This document shows positions 37,389 to 47,241 of a stretch of 64,000 nucleotides of DNA, piece by piece. Within the stretch, counting starts at the first letter, position 1. Each line of letters starts with the position of its first letter. A program made the translations under genes and the position numbers. Source of the stretch: Candidatus Pantoea deserta (GTDB lineage: Bacteria; Pseudomonadota; Gammaproteobacteria; Enterobacterales; Enterobacteriaceae); contig NZ_RMVG01000002.1 of the NCBI RefSeq assembly GCF_003813865.1, positions 452,826-516,825 on the forward strand, written 5' to 3'. A model generated the notes under the pieces. That model saw only the letters and a program-made list of their open reading frames with translations, was not told the DNA's origin and made no database searches.

Positions 37389-38357
37389 ATGGAACTGAAC
37401 AAAGTGATTAAGGAGATCGGGCGCGGTAAGAACCATGCGCGCGATCTCGATCTTGCCACCGCACAGGCGCTTTATACGGCGATTCTGGCGGGGGAGGTGC
37501 CGGATCTGGAACTGGGCGGCATTCTGATCGCGCTGCGTATTAAAGGGGAAGGCGAGGAGGAGATGCGCGGTTTCTATCGGGCGATGCAGGCGCGCATCAT
37601 GAGGTTAGAAGCCCCGTCAGGCGCGCCGCAGCCCATCGTCATTCCCAGCTATAACGGCGCGCGGCGTCAGGGCAACCTGACGCCGCTGCTGGCGCTGCTG
37701 CTCAATCGTCTGGGCTTTCCGGTGCTGGTGCACGGCGTCAGCGACGATGCGACGCGCGTAACCAGCGAGGCGGTGTTCGCCGCGCTCGGTATCGCCGCGG
37801 TGACCACGCAGCGGCAGGCGCAAGAGGTTCTTGACCGACGCGGCCTCGCCTTTATCACCATCGACCATCTCTGTCCGCCGATGGCGCAGCAGCTCTCGCT
37901 GCGCTGGCGTATGGGCGTACGCAGCAGCGCCCATACGCTGGTCAAGCTGGCGACGCCCTTCGGCGAGCGCGACGCGCTGCGTCTCTCCAGCGTTTCGCAT
38001 CCCGAATATGTGCCGCGCGTGGGCAAGTTTTTCAGCGATATTGACGCGCCCGCCATCCTGCTCAACGGCACAGAAGGCGAAGTCTACGCTAACCCGCAGC
38101 GCTGCCCGGCGATAAGCTTTATACCCGGCGCAGGGCGTGAAGCGGAGGTCTGGGTCGAGCGTCAGCCGGAAGTCGCTCTGGCGTTGCCTGCGGACAAATC
38201 GGCCGAAGTGACGGCGCGCTGGATTGAGGCGGTGCTGAGCGGTCAGCATCCGGTGCCGCAGGCGCTGCGACTGCAAATCGCCTGCTGCCTGCGCGCCAGC
38301 GGAGAGAGTGATTCCCTTGAGGCCGGGCTGGCCCGTCTGGGCGAGGCAGGATTCTGA
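37389..38357 (+). CDS. ybiB: TrpD-like nucleic-acid-binding protein YbiB
   Basis: 322 residues, collinear with E. coli YbiB (LNKVIKEIGRGKNHARDLDLATA, PDLELGGILIALRIKGEGE, IVIPSYNGARRQGNLTPLLA). It has the anthranilate phosphoribosyltransferase fold but lacks the usual PRPP-site GTGG motif. The family (TrpD2) binds DNA/RNA without known enzymatic activity. It sits 59 nt after dinG, as in E. coli, and is probably in the same SOS-responsive transcript. Confidence 0.92.
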   Translation: MELNKVIKEIGRGKNHARDLDLATAQALYTAILAGEVPDLELGGILIALRIKGEGEEEMRGFYRAMQARIMRLEAPSGAPQPIVIPSYNGARRQGNLTPLLALLLNRLGFPVLVHGVSDDATRVTSEAVFAALGIAAVTTQRQAQEVLDRRGLAFITIDHLCPPMAQQLSLRWRMGVRSSAHTLVKLATPFGERDALRLSSVSHPEYVPRVGKFFSDIDAPAILLNGTEGEVYANPQRCPAISFIPGAGREAEVWVERQPEVALALPADKSAEVTARWIEAVLSGQHPVPQALRLQIACCLRASGESDSLEAGLARLGEAGF

Positions 38358-38358
38358 C

Positions 38359-39516
38359 TCAGGTTTGCGGCAGCGTCTGTTCAACCAGGCGCTGCCAGAA
38401 CGCCACGCCGAGCGGGATCAGCGCGTCGTTGAAGTCATATTCGGCATTGTGCAGCGGCGCGGAAGGCGTGGCGCCATCTGCGCCAAGCCAGAAATAGGCG
38501 CCGGGACAAGCGTCGAGCATACAGGCGAAATCTTCTGATGCCATGGAGGGATTCACCTGCCAGTGAACCTGCTCCTCGCCCAGCATCTGCTGCGCGACCG
38601 CGCGCACCTGTTCAGCCGGTCCGGCATGGTTAGCGGTAACGGGATAGCCAGGGAACCAGTGTATGGCGCCGCTGACGCCGAACGGGCGCGGCAGGGTCGC
38701 TACAAACTCTTCAATTAACCCCCGCACCTTATTGCGCACGTCGCTCTGCAAACATCGTACGGTTCCGCGCAGCACCAGGGTTTCCGGGATGACATTAATG
38801 GCTTCGCCGCCATGGATCTGCGTGACGCTGACCACCGCTGAGGCCAGCGGCGACAGGCGACGCGACGGAATAGTCTGGAGCGCCAGAATCAGTTCGGCGG
38901 CGACCACCACCGGGTCGGCTCCGCTTTCCGGCATCGCCGCGTGGCAGCTCTTGCCGCTGAGGGTAATTTCAAAGGAGTCGAGCGACGCCATCATCGCGCC
39001 CGTATTCACGGCCAGCGAGCCCAGCGGCAGGCCCGGCCAGTTATGCATCGCATACACCGCGTCCACGGGAAAGCGCTGGAACAGGCCTTCTTCAACCATC
39101 TTGCGCGCGCCGCCGAGATTCTCTTCCGCCGGCTGAAAGATAAAGTGCACCGTGCCGCGAAACTGGCGCGTCGTCGCCAGCTGCTGCGCCGCGGCCAGCA
39201 GGATAGCGGTGTGTCCGTCATGACCGCAGGCATGCATCACGCCCTTACGTGCAGAGCGCCATTGCGGCGCGCCTTTCTCGTTAATCGGCAGCGCGTCCAT
39301 ATCGGCGCGCAGTCCGATAGCGGGACCCTCGCCGTTGCGCAGCGTGCCGACAACGCCTGTACCCGCCAGTCCGCGATGCACCTGTAATCCGGCCAGCTCC
39401 AGCTCGCGGGCAACCAGGTCGCTGGTGTTATGCTCCTGATAACCGAGTTCGGGTTCGCGGTGAAGCTGGTGACGCCAGTGTTGGGCTTTGTCGAGCAGGG
39501 CAGGGGATAAAGTCAT
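38359..39516 (-). CDS. M20 family metallo-amidohydrolase (hippurate hydrolase/N-acyl amino acid hydrolase type)
   Basis: 385 residues. M20D fold with dinuclear-metal residues in LRADMDALPI, HACGHDGHTA and FQPAEENLGGARKM, plus the late His in APLHNAEYDFND. Members cleave N-acyl or N-acetyl amino acids, hippurate or indole-acetyl conjugates; the substrate is unassigned. There is no signal peptide. AGGAG lies 12 nt before the ATG. It reads in the same direction as hutHU but is separated from hutU by 272 nt and a terminator. Confidence 0.85.
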   Translation of the reverse strand: MTLSPALLDKAQHWRHQLHREPELGYQEHNTSDLVARELELAGLQVHRGLAGTGVVGTLRNGEGPAIGLRADMDALPINEKGAPQWRSARKGVMHACGHDGHTAILLAAAQQLATTRQFRGTVHFIFQPAEENLGGARKMVEEGLFQRFPVDAVYAMHNWPGLPLGSLAVNTGAMMASLDSFEITLSGKSCHAAMPESGADPVVVAAELILALQTIPSRRLSPLASAVVSVTQIHGGEAINVIPETLVLRGTVRCLQSDVRNKVRGLIEEFVATLPRPFGVSGAIHWFPGYPVTANHAGPAEQVRAVAQQMLGEEQVHWQVNPSMASEDFACMLDACPGAYFWLGADGATPSAPLHNAEYDFNDALIPLGVAFWQRLVEQTLPQT

Positions 39517-39728
39517 GCGAAATCACGCTCCTGGTAGTGAGGAGTCTCCACTGTAGTGGCAAGGCGCGGGCGCGTCTATCCTCCCGGCCAGGAATTTGGC
39601 TATAGGTCAGAACAAAAGGGTATAAGCCGTCAGCCTGCTGGATGGCACTTTTACCGGGCTACAGGCGAAAGGAAAAGAGGGGGCCTTGCTGCGCGCGACG
39701 GCTTTCTCGCCTGCGGATTCCTGCAAAA

Positions 39729-39756
39729 GAAAGGCGGCGCGCCTGTGCCGCCTTTC
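39729..39756 (-). terminator. Terminator downstream of hutHU
   Basis: Ten-bp stem GAAAGGCGGC (39729-39738)/GCCGCCTTTC (39747-39756) with an 8-nt loop. Read leftward it ends in CTTTCTTTTG. It lies about 33 nt past the hutU stop. Confidence 0.7.
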
Positions 39757-39788
39757 TTATCGCCGCTGTGATGAATCCGAGCGCCTGT

Positions 39789-41474
39789 TTATTTCACCAT
39801 CGGCAGATTAAGCCCATGCTCGGCCGCGCAGGCCTGGGCACGCTCATATCCGGCGTCGGCATGACGCATCACCCCGGTGGCGGGATCGTTCCACAGCACC
39901 CTGCCCAGACGACGGTCGGCTTCCTCGCTGCCGTCGCAGACGATCACCACGCCGGCGTGCTGCGAAAAGCCCATGCCGACGCCGCCGCCGTGGTGCAGGC
40001 TCACCCAGGTCGCGCCGCCTGCGGTGTTCAGCAGGGCATTAAGCAGCGGCCAGTCGGATACCGCATCGGAGCCATCTTTCATTGCCTCTGTCTCGCGGTT
40101 CGGCGAAGCCACCGAGCCGCAGTCGAGGTGATCGCGACCAATCACAACAGGCGCTTTCAGCTCGCCGTTGCGCACCATCTCGTTAAAAGCCAGTCCGGCC
40201 AGATGACGTTCCCCCAGGCCCAGCCAGCAGATACGCGCAGGCAATCCCTGGAACGCGATACGCTCCTGCGCCATATCCAGCCAGCGATGCAGGCTCTGAT
40301 GATGCGGGAACAGCGCTTTCAGTTTGGCATCCGTTTTATAAATGTCTTCCGGATCGCCCGATAGCGCGACCCAGCGGAAGGGGCCTTTACCCTCGCAGAA
40401 CAGCGGACGAATATAAGCCGGAACGAAACCAGGGAAGTCAAAGGCGTTCTCCACGCCTTCCTCCAGCGCCACCTGACGAATATTGTTGCCGTAATCCACT
40501 GTCGGAATGCCCATATGGCAGAAGTCGAGCATGGCCTGGACGTGCACCGCCATAGAGGCGCGCGCCGCTTTCTCAACGGCTTTTGGATTGCTGACCCGCT
40601 CTGACTGCCAGCGCGCCACCTCCCAGCCAGCAGGCAAATAGCCATTCACCGGATCGTGCGCTGAGGTCTGATCGGTCACGATGTCCGGCTTCGGCCCGCC
40701 AGCGCGCGCGCGCTGTACCAGTTCAGGCAGAATTTCCGCCGCGTTGCCCAGCAGGCCAACCGAGATGGCGCGCTTCGCCTGCGTGGCCTCTTCAATCAGC
40801 TTCAGCGCCTCGTCCAGCGTATAGGCTTTGTGATCGACATAGCGCGTGCGCAAACGAAAATCGATGCGAGACTCCTGACACTCAATCGCCAGCACGCAGG
40901 CGCCCGCCAGCACGCCCGCCAGCGGCTGCGCGCCGCCCATGCCGCCCAGACCGGCCGTCAGGATCCAGCGGCCCGCCAGATCGCCGTTATAGTGCTGGCG
41001 GCCCGCCTCGACAAAGGTCTCATAGGTGCCCTGGACGATGCCCTGCGCGCCGATATAGATCCAGGAGCCGGCCGTCATCTGGCCGTACATCATCAGTCCG
41101 GCTTTATCCAGCTCGTGAAAGTGATCCCAGTTAGCCCAGTGCGGCACCAGATTCGAGTTCGCCAGCAGCACGCGCGGCGCGTCAGCGTGGGTGCGAAAGA
41201 CGCCCACGGGCTTGCCCGACTGGATAAGCAGCGTTTCATCGGGTTGCAGCAGCTCCAGCGAGCGCAGGATCTGCTCAAAGCACGCCCAGTTGCGCGCCGC
41301 TTTGCCAATGCCGCCGTAGACCACCAGATCCTCAGGACGCTCAGCCACGTCGGGATCGAGGTTGTTTTGAATCATGCGCCAGGCGGCTTCGATCAGCCAG
41401 TTGGCGCAGTGCAGCGTGGTGCCGTGCGGCGCACGTATTTCACGCGCAACGGACTGGGTGAGAGTTTCGCTCAT
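39789..41474 (-). CDS. hutU: Urocanate hydratase
   Basis: 561 residues. NAD-dependent cytoplasmic enzyme converting urocanate to 4-imidazolone-5-propanoate, the second step of histidine breakdown. The N-terminal part has [16 protein letters not shown] and [16 protein letters not shown]; the core has [16 protein letters not shown], a dinucleotide-binding glycine-rich loop; the end has [24 protein letters not shown] 41474 has AAGGA 8 nt upstream, overlapping the hutH stop (10-nt gap), so hutH-hutU are one operon. Confidence 0.96.
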   Translation of the reverse strand: MSETLTQSVAREIRAPHGTTLHCANWLIEAAWRMIQNNLDPDVAERPEDLVVYGGIGKAARNWACFEQILRSLELLQPDETLLIQSGKPVGVFRTHADAPRVLLANSNLVPHWANWDHFHELDKAGLMMYGQMTAGSWIYIGAQGIVQGTYETFVEAGRQHYNGDLAGRWILTAGLGGMGGAQPLAGVLAGACVLAIECQESRIDFRLRTRYVDHKAYTLDEALKLIEEATQAKRAISVGLLGNAAEILPELVQRARAGGPKPDIVTDQTSAHDPVNGYLPAGWEVARWQSERVSNPKAVEKAARASMAVHVQAMLDFCHMGIPTVDYGNNIRQVALEEGVENAFDFPGFVPAYIRPLFCEGKGPFRWVALSGDPEDIYKTDAKLKALFPHHQSLHRWLDMAQERIAFQGLPARICWLGLGERHLAGLAFNEMVRNGELKAPVVIGRDHLDCGSVASPNRETEAMKDGSDAVSDWPLLNALLNTAGGATWVSLHHGGGVGMGFSQHAGVVIVCDGSEEADRRLGRVLWNDPATGVMRHADAGYERAQACAAEHGLNLPMVK

Positions 41475-41484
41475 AGCTGATTCC

Positions 41485-43044
41485 TTATTCATTGAAAGAA
41501 ACGGTCCGCTGGCTGGGCAGCAGCGCCGTAAGAAAATCTGGCCAGTCGCTGCGGCTGGCCCACAGACGCATGGCGTCGATGTCGGGCGCCAGCAGACGAT
41601 CTTCCTCAAGGAAGGCCACCTGCTGGCGAATACGGGCGATCTCTTGCTCAAGCAGCGCGGAGCTTTGCAGCGGACGATGAAACTCAATGCCCTGCGCCGC
41701 CGCCATGGCTTCAATGCCCACTACCGCTGCGGTGTTAAAACACATGCTGCCGAGGCGACGCGCGGCATAGGTGGCCATCGACACGTGATCTTCCTGATTG
41801 GCTGAGGTGGGCAGGCTATCGACGCTGCCCGGATGGGCCAGCGATTTATTCTCGGAGGCGAGCGCGGCGGCGGTGACCTGGGCAATCATAAAACCGGAGT
41901 TAACGCCGCCGTCGCGCACCAGAAAGGGCGGCAGGCCAGACAGGCCGGTATCGAGCAGCAGCGCCATGCGACGTTCGGAGATCGCCCCGATTTCGGCGAC
42001 AGCGAGCGCGATAATATCGGCGGCGAAGGCGACCGGCTCGGCGTGAAAATTGCCGCCGGAGATCACATCGCCGCTGTCGCTGAATACCAGAGGATTGTCA
42101 GAGGCGGCATTGGCTTCGGTCTGCAATACGCGCGCGGCGTGGCTGAGGTTATCGAGACAGGCGCCCATAACCTGCGGCACGCAGCGCACCGAATAGGGAT
42201 CCTGCACCCGGCCGCAGTTGACGTGCGAACTCAGGATTTCGCTCCCCTCGACCAGCCTCTGTACGGCGGCGGCGACGGCAATCTGTCCCCGCTGGCCGCG
42301 CGCCTGATGAATGCGCGCGTCAAACGGCCTCAGCGAGCCTTTAATCGCCTCCAGCGACAGCGCGCCCGCCACCAGCCCGGCGGCCAGCACATTCTCTGCT
42401 TCAAACAGGCCGCGCAGCGCCAGCGCGGTGGAGACCTGGGTGCCGTTAAGCAGCGCCAGCCCCTCTTTCGGGCCGAGCACAAAGGGTTGTAACCCGACCG
42501 CGTCCAGCGCGTCGCGGGCGGACGTCAGCGTTCCCCTGACGCGCGCCTGGCCTTCGCCCAGCAGCATCAGCGACAGATGCGCCAGCGGCGCGAGATCGCC
42601 GGACGCGCCTACCGATCCCTTCTCCGGGATACAGGGCATCACGTCTGCGTTAAACAGCGTCAGCAGCGCCTCGATAAGCGCAACGCGCACGCCGGAGTGG
42701 CCGCGGGCCAGACTGATAATTTTGGTCGCCATCACCAGCCGCGCCACGTTGTCCGGCAGCAGTTCGCCCAGACCGACGCTGTGCGACAGCACCAGGTTGC
42801 GCTGTAAATCCGCCAGACGACTGGAAGGGATTTGCGTCTGCGCCAGTTTGCCGAAGCCGGTGTTAATGCCGTAAACCACTTTGCCGGACGCCACGATGTC
42901 GTCCACGGTTTGCTGCGCACGCAGAATCGCCGCACAGGCGCCTTCATCCAGCGTCAGCGTGACGCCGCCCTGATATATCCTGCGCAGCGCGGCAAGATCC
43001 ACCTCACCGGGCGTCAGGCGCAGAGCCTCAACCGAACCTGTCAT
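41485..43044 (-). CDS. hutH: Histidine ammonia-lyase
   Basis: 519 residues. Removes ammonia from L-histidine to give urocanate. The autocatalytic MIO cofactor would form from Ala147-Ser148-Gly149 in [15 protein letters not shown]; Tyr58 in [10 protein letters not shown] is the catalytic tyrosine region. Length and the Gly-rich [26 protein letters not shown] segment are typical. AGGAG lies 6 nt before the ATG. First gene of leftward hutHU, with a HutC operator inside its leader. Confidence 0.96.
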   Translation of the reverse strand: MTGSVEALRLTPGEVDLAALRRIYQGGVTLTLDEGACAAILRAQQTVDDIVASGKVVYGINTGFGKLAQTQIPSSRLADLQRNLVLSHSVGLGELLPDNVARLVMATKIISLARGHSGVRVALIEALLTLFNADVMPCIPEKGSVGASGDLAPLAHLSLMLLGEGQARVRGTLTSARDALDAVGLQPFVLGPKEGLALLNGTQVSTALALRGLFEAENVLAAGLVAGALSLEAIKGSLRPFDARIHQARGQRGQIAVAAAVQRLVEGSEILSSHVNCGRVQDPYSVRCVPQVMGACLDNLSHAARVLQTEANAASDNPLVFSDSGDVISGGNFHAEPVAFAADIIALAVAEIGAISERRMALLLDTGLSGLPPFLVRDGGVNSGFMIAQVTAAALASENKSLAHPGSVDSLPTSANQEDHVSMATYAARRLGSMCFNTAAVVGIEAMAAAQGIEFHRPLQSSALLEQEIARIRQQVAFLEEDRLLAPDIDAMRLWASRSDWPDFLTALLPSQRTVSFNE

Positions 43045-43052
43045 AGTCTACT

Positions 43053-43066
43053 CCTGTCTATACAAG
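43053..43066. promoter_or_regulatory. HutC operator 1 (in hutHU leader)
   Basis: CCTGTCTATACAAG, one mismatch from the dyad CTTGTCTATACAAG seen again at 43144. It lies 9 nt upstream of the hutH ATG, overlapping the ribosome site, and downstream of the predicted promoter. Confidence 0.7.
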
Positions 43067-43113
43067 TTGATGCGCAGAGCCAAAGTCAGAAGCTGTCGTG
43101 CTCTGCGCAGCGA

Positions 43114-43142
43114 ATAAAATCGAGTGAAACACAAGTGTCTAT
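43114..43142 (-). promoter_or_regulatory. Predicted sigma-70 promoter of hutHU
   Basis: Read leftward: -35 TAGACA (43142-43137), 17-nt spacer, -10 TTTTAT (43119-43114). HutC operator 2 abuts the -35. A weak CRP-like site (TGCCA-N6-TCACA, 43181-43196) lies upstream. Confidence 0.5.
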
Positions 43143-43143
43143 T

Positions 43144-43157
43144 CTTGTCTATACAAG
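43144..43157. promoter_or_regulatory. HutC operator 2 (hutHU promoter)
   Basis: CTTGTCTATACAAG, a near-perfect dyad of the GntR/HutC type, adjacent to the predicted hutHU -35 element. Confidence 0.75.
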
Positions 43158-43245
43158 TAGCAAGCTATAAGCATTTGCTATGCCAGCGCGATCACAAATT
43201 GCATCGTCCGGCAGGGCTATAGCGCGGCAGGACGGCAGTGGAGGC

Positions 43246-43255
43246 TGTATATACA
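43246..43255. promoter_or_regulatory. HutC operator 3 (hutC promoter region)
   Basis: TGTATATACA is a perfect palindrome 52 nt before the hutC start. It suggests that HutC represses its own gene. Confidence 0.65.
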
Positions 43256-43307
43256 TTTACGTCCTGAGACAGTAAACTTCAGGCATAATGGCGATAAGGA
43301 AATGAAT

Positions 43308-44063
43308 ATGGTCGAGCATTCGGCAATAGCACAACTGGCGGCGGCGATGAGCGATGAGCCAGCCCCCATCTACCAGCGCGTGAAGCAGGCGATTATCAGC
43401 CAGATCCGCGCGGGCAGCTGGAAGGCGAACCAGCGCGTGCCGTCCGAGAGCGAGCTGGTAAACGAGCTGGGCGTCAGTCGCATGACCATTAACCGGGCGC
43501 TGCGCGAACTGACCAGCGAAGGTTTTCTGGTGCGTATGCAGGGCGTCGGCACCTTCGTGGCCGAGATGAAAGGCTACACGGCGATGCTCGAAGTGCATAA
43601 CATCGCAGATGAAATCGCTCAGCGCGGTCATCAGCATCGCTGCCAGATCCTGGCGCTAGGCCAGAATAAAGCCGATCCGGAACAGGCGGCCGTTCTGGGT
43701 CTGAGTACCGGTCAGACCCTGTTTCATTCGCTCATCGTTCACTATGAGAACGACCTGCCGGTGCAGCTGGAGGATCGTCTGGTCAATCCGCAGGTGGCTC
43801 CCGATTATCTCAGCCAGGACTATCATCGGGTCACGCCCTACACCTATCTGATGCAGGTCGCGCCTCTGACCGCAGGCGAGCATATTGTCGAAGCCGTGCT
43901 GCCGGATGCGCGCCAGCGCAAGTATCTGTCGCTGGACGAGCATGAGCCGTGTTTGCTGATCCGTCGCCAGACCTGGAGCGACACGAAAATCGTCACCTAT
44001 GCGCGCCTGCTCTATCCGGGATCGCGCTATAAGCTGCTTGGCCGCTTCAAGGGACACGGCTGA
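43308..44063 (+). CDS. hutC: Histidine utilisation repressor HutC (GntR family)
   Basis: 251 residues. N-terminal winged helix (VPSESELVNELGVSRMTINRALRELTSEGFLVRMQGVGTFVA), then a UTRA ligand domain (about 90-245) that in HutC proteins binds urocanate and releases DNA. AAGGA is only 1 nt before an ATG at 43302 but 7 nt before ATG 43308, so the latter is preferred. The gene lies between hutHU and hutFD. Its last 17 nt overlap hutD, read in the opposite direction. Confidence 0.94.
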   Translation: MVEHSAIAQLAAAMSDEPAPIYQRVKQAIISQIRAGSWKANQRVPSESELVNELGVSRMTINRALRELTSEGFLVRMQGVGTFVAEMKGYTAMLEVHNIADEIAQRGHQHRCQILALGQNKADPEQAAVLGLSTGQTLFHSLIVHYENDLPVQLEDRLVNPQVAPDYLSQDYHRVTPYTYLMQVAPLTAGEHIVEAVLPDARQRKYLSLDEHEPCLLIRRQTWSDTKIVTYARLLYPGSRYKLLGRFKGHG

Positions 44064-44586
44064 GGCGCGTAAACAGCAGCTGTGCGCCCGCTGTCGCTGG
44101 CGTCAGCCGCGTCTCTTCATCCAGCCACCACAGCCCTTCAGCGGCGCATAACGTTTTTTCGCCTGCCAGCCGCCAGCAGCCGGAAATCACCCAGGCGACG
44201 CCGTGCAGGCTGCTCTCTTCCTGCGTCGTTAGCCTTACCTGTGCTTGCCAGCTGTCGCGTCGCGTCATGATATTAAAATCTTCGCTTTCACCGCGCAGGC
44301 TGGCATGGATCGCCCACTCGCCGGGAAAGCGCCAGGGCTGAAGCGGCCTGAGCTGGTGCGAGGCGTCAGCCGCGCTAAGCCTGACGTCGTCGCCGCGCAG
44401 CAGGGTAATGACCCTGTCGACGCCGGGAAAGCAGGAGAAGGGACCGTCGCTGGCGATGGTGGCGATGCTGGCGCGCCAGGCAAAATCCGCCTCGTCCGGC
44501 GGATAGCTGATGATTTCGCGCGTTTCGCCGCCGCCGTTGCGCCAGCGGCTGACCGGTAATTCGGCGTAGCTGAAGGGCGTTCTCAT
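44047..44586 (-). CDS. hutD: HutD family cupin-like protein
   Basis: 179 residues from ATG 44586. HutD-family signatures are PVSRWRNGGGETREII at the N terminus, WRASIATIASDGPFSCFPGVDR and ITLLRGDDVRL. In Pseudomonas HutD is proposed to limit the upper level of hut expression; its biochemical role is unsettled. The start overlaps the hutF stop (ATGA), so the two are coupled. The upstream frame to 44679 lies inside hutF and is not used. Confidence 0.88.
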   Translation of the reverse strand: MRTPFSYAELPVSRWRNGGGETREIISYPPDEADFAWRASIATIASDGPFSCFPGVDRVITLLRGDDVRLSAADASHQLRPLQPWRFPGEWAIHASLRGESEDFNIMTRRDSWQAQVRLTTQEESSLHGVAWVISGCWRLAGEKTLCAAEGLWWLDEETRLTPATAGAQLLFTRLSRVP

Positions 44587-45938
44587 CGCAGCGCCGCCAT
44601 AGCCTGTTGAAAAGCCGCCGCGCAGCGCGCTTCCGCCGCGTGGCGGCCCGCCTCGATCACCGCGCGTCCGGCGACCCACACATCGCGGATCTGGTCGCGG
44701 CGTCCGGCAAACAGCCAGCGGTTAAGCCGCGCGCTGTCGTCTACGCTGCCGAGCCAGGCGTCCTCTGCCAGAACCAGCCAGTCGGCGCGTTTGCCCGGCG
44801 ACAGCTCGCCCAGGGAGACGCCGCATGCCTGCGCGCCGCCCTGAGCCGCTCCCTGCCACAGCAGATCGCCCACAGAGGGCTGCCCGGCGGTCACGATGCG
44901 GTTACGACGTCGGTCGCGCAGCCGCTGACCGTACTCCAGCCAGCGCAGCTCCTCCAGCGTGCTGAGGGAGACATGGCTGTCGGAGCCGATGCCCCAGCGT
45001 CCACTCTGGCCGATAAAGTCGGTCGCCGGAAAAATGCCGTCGCCGAGGTTAGCCTCCGTGGTGGGACACAGCCCGGCTACCGCGCGGCTGGCGGCGAGCT
45101 GCGCGATTTCGCGCGCATCGAGATGGGTCGCATGGATCAGACACCAGCGCGCATCGACGTCAAAGCGGTTCAGCAGCCATTCCACCGGCCGCTCGCCGCT
45201 CCAGGCGAGGCAGTCATTGACCTCTTTCTCCTGTTCGGCGACGTGAATATGCACCGGCAGCGAGGCGTCGCTGCTGGCAAGCACATCGCGCATCTGCGCT
45301 TCGCTGACCGCCCGCAGCGAGTGAAAGCAGAGACCGCGGTTAAACAGCGGATTATCGCGCACTTTTGCCGCCAGACGTTCCTGCTGGCGCAGATAGTCTT
45401 CAGTTTGCTGAATAAAGCGTTTCTGGCCCGGCAGCGGCGGCTGTGCGCCAAAGCCGCTGTGGCTGTAGAGCACCGGGAGCAGCGTCAGGCCGATACCGGC
45501 GGTGTCGGCGGCCAGCATCAGCTGATGCAGCATATCGTCCCCGGCGTAGGGCGCGCCGCTGGCGTCATGGTGCAGATAGTGAAACTCCGCCACCTGGGTA
45601 TAGCCGCCTTTCAGCATATCGATATAGAGAAAGGCGGCAATAGCGCCGACCTGCTCCGGCGTCAGGCGCTGCACCATGCGATACATCAGGTCGCGCCAGG
45701 TCCAGAAGCTATCCTGCGGATCGCCCGCGACTTCGGCCAGGCCAGCCATGGCGCGCTGAAAGGCGTGGGAATGCAGGTTAGCAATCGAAGGAATCACCGC
45801 GCCGCTTAGCGGAATCGCGTCCTGCGCCTCGCTGTCGGGCGTAATGCTTTCAATAATGCCGGCGTCACTGACGCCAATTCGAACCTGTTGCCGCCAGCCG
45901 TCGGCGAGCAGCGCGCGTGGAGCAAAATAGAAGGCCAT
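44583..45938 (-). CDS. hutF: Formimidoylglutamate deiminase
   Basis: 451 residues. Amidohydrolase-fold metalloenzyme that turns N-formimidoyl-L-glutamate into N-formyl-L-glutamate and ammonia. Metal ligands are in NLHSHAFQRAM, PVHIHVAEQEKEV, CLIHATHLD and GIGSDSHVSLS. SFWTWRDLMYRMVQRL is typical of HutF. AAGGA lies 6 nt before the ATG. It shares a divergent control region with hutI. Its presence marks the five-step pathway. Confidence 0.94.
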   Translation of the reverse strand: MAFYFAPRALLADGWRQQVRIGVSDAGIIESITPDSEAQDAIPLSGAVIPSIANLHSHAFQRAMAGLAEVAGDPQDSFWTWRDLMYRMVQRLTPEQVGAIAAFLYIDMLKGGYTQVAEFHYLHHDASGAPYAGDDMLHQLMLAADTAGIGLTLLPVLYSHSGFGAQPPLPGQKRFIQQTEDYLRQQERLAAKVRDNPLFNRGLCFHSLRAVSEAQMRDVLASSDASLPVHIHVAEQEKEVNDCLAWSGERPVEWLLNRFDVDARWCLIHATHLDAREIAQLAASRAVAGLCPTTEANLGDGIFPATDFIGQSGRWGIGSDSHVSLSTLEELRWLEYGQRLRDRRRNRIVTAGQPSVGDLLWQGAAQGGAQACGVSLGELSPGKRADWLVLAEDAWLGSVDDSARLNRWLFAGRRDQIRDVWVAGRAVIEAGRHAAEARCAAAFQQAMAALR

Positions 45939-45961
45939 GGTTGATCCTTAAAGGCTGTGGT

Positions 45962-45979
45962 TGTATATACATATACATA
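45962..45979. promoter_or_regulatory. HutC operator 4 (hutFD-hutIG divergent promoter)
   Basis: TGTATATACA (45962-45971), followed immediately by a second partial repeat TATACATA, in the 85-nt gap between the hutF and hutI starts. One site could repress both operons. Confidence 0.7.
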
Positions 45980-46023
45980 CTTTAACGGGCAGAGTAAATC
46001 GCCGGTCGCGGAGGAGGTGGGGA

Positions 46024-47241
46024 ATGACAGAAAGCAGGCAGATTGACAGCCTGTGGCTGGGGGCCGATCTGGTCACTATGCGCGATGGCCGTTATCACAT
46101 CATTAGTGACGGGGCGCTGGCGGTCGAGGCGGGGGAGCTGATCTGGGTGGGACCGCGCGCGGAGATGCCCGCTTTCAGGCCACGCCATCAGCATCGGTTC
46201 GACGGCGGCATCCTGACGCCGGGTCTGATCGACTGCCATACGCATCTGGTGTTTGGCGGCGACCGCAGCGCGGAGTTTGAGCAGCGACTCAACGGCGTCA
46301 GCTACGCCGACATCGCCGCGCAGGGCGGCGGCATTCTCTCCACCGTGCACGCCACGCGCGAAGCCAGCGAAGAGCAGCTGGTGGCATCGGCGCGCTGGCG
46401 GCTTCAGCGCCTGCTGGCGGAAGGCGTCACCACGGTTGAAATAAAATCAGGCTACGGGCTGGATGAGAGCAGCGAACTGCGCATGCTGAGCGCGATACGG
46501 CGGCTGGGCGAGAGCGTGCCTGCCGACGTGGTGGCGACCTGTCTGGCGGCGCATGCGTTTCCGCCAGAGTTTAAGCAGCATCCCGACGGCTGGGTCGATC
46601 TGGTTTGCGAACGCATCCTGCCGCAGGTAAAAGCCAACGGGCTGGCGGACGCGGTGGATGCCTTCTGCGAGCATCTGGCCTTCTCTCCGGCTCAGGTGGC
46701 GCGGGTGTTCGATAAGGCCGCGGAACTAGGGCTGCCGGTGAAGCTCCATGCCGAACAGCTTTCCTCGCTCGGCGGCGCGCGGCTGGCCGCCAGTTACGGC
46801 GCGCTCTCCGCCGACCACCTCGAATACGCCACTGAAGAGGACGCGCGGGCGATGGGCGAAAGGGGAACGGTTGCGGTCTTGCTGCCCGGCGCGTTCTATC
46901 TGCTGCGCGAAACCCAGCGGCCGCCGGTAGCGCTGTTTCGTCAGCATAAGGTGCCGATGGCGCTGGCAAGCGACGCCAATCCCGGCACGTCCCCTGCGCT
47001 GTCGCTGCGCCTGATGCTCAATATGGGCTGCACGCTGTTTGGCATGACGCCGGAAGAGGCGCTGGCGGGCGTTACCCTCTGGGGCGCGAAAGCGCTGGGA
47101 TTACAGCACACGCACGGATCGCTGGAGGCGGGCAAGGTGGCGAACTTTGTTCACTGGCCGCTGGCGCGTCCGGCGGAACTGGCTTACTGGCTGGGCGGCG
47201 AGCTGCCCTGTACCGTTATCTATCGCGGAGAAGCGCAATGA
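46024..47241 (+). CDS. hutI: Imidazolonepropionase
   Basis: 405 residues. Zinc amidohydrolase opening the ring of 4-imidazolone-5-propanoate to formiminoglutamate. Metal-binding [12 protein letters not shown], the [13 protein letters not shown] segment, [20 protein letters not shown] and the late Asp in [13 protein letters not shown] are present. A very strong ribosome site (GGAGGAGG) precedes ATG 46024; the frame runs on upstream into the HutC operator, which is not coding. It overlaps hutG by 4 nt. Confidence 0.95.
   Translation: MTESRQIDSLWLGADLVTMRDGRYHIISDGALAVEAGELIWVGPRAEMPAFRPRHQHRFDGGILTPGLIDCHTHLVFGGDRSAEFEQRLNGVSYADIAAQGGGILSTVHATREASEEQLVASARWRLQRLLAEGVTTVEIKSGYGLDESSELRMLSAIRRLGESVPADVVATCLAAHAFPPEFKQHPDGWVDLVCERILPQVKANGLADAVDAFCEHLAFSPAQVARVFDKAAELGLPVKLHAEQLSSLGGARLAASYGALSADHLEYATEEDARAMGERGTVAVLLPGAFYLLRETQRPPVALFRQHKVPMALASDANPGTSPALSLRLMLNMGCTLFGMTPEEALAGVTLWGAKALGLQHTHGSLEAGKVANFVHWPLARPAELAYWLGGELPCTVIYRGEAQ

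Noticed and set aside
44607..45809. 400-codon frame antisense to hutF
   Set aside because: hutF has all its catalytic motifs; the antisense product has no recognisable domain and arises from codon bias.
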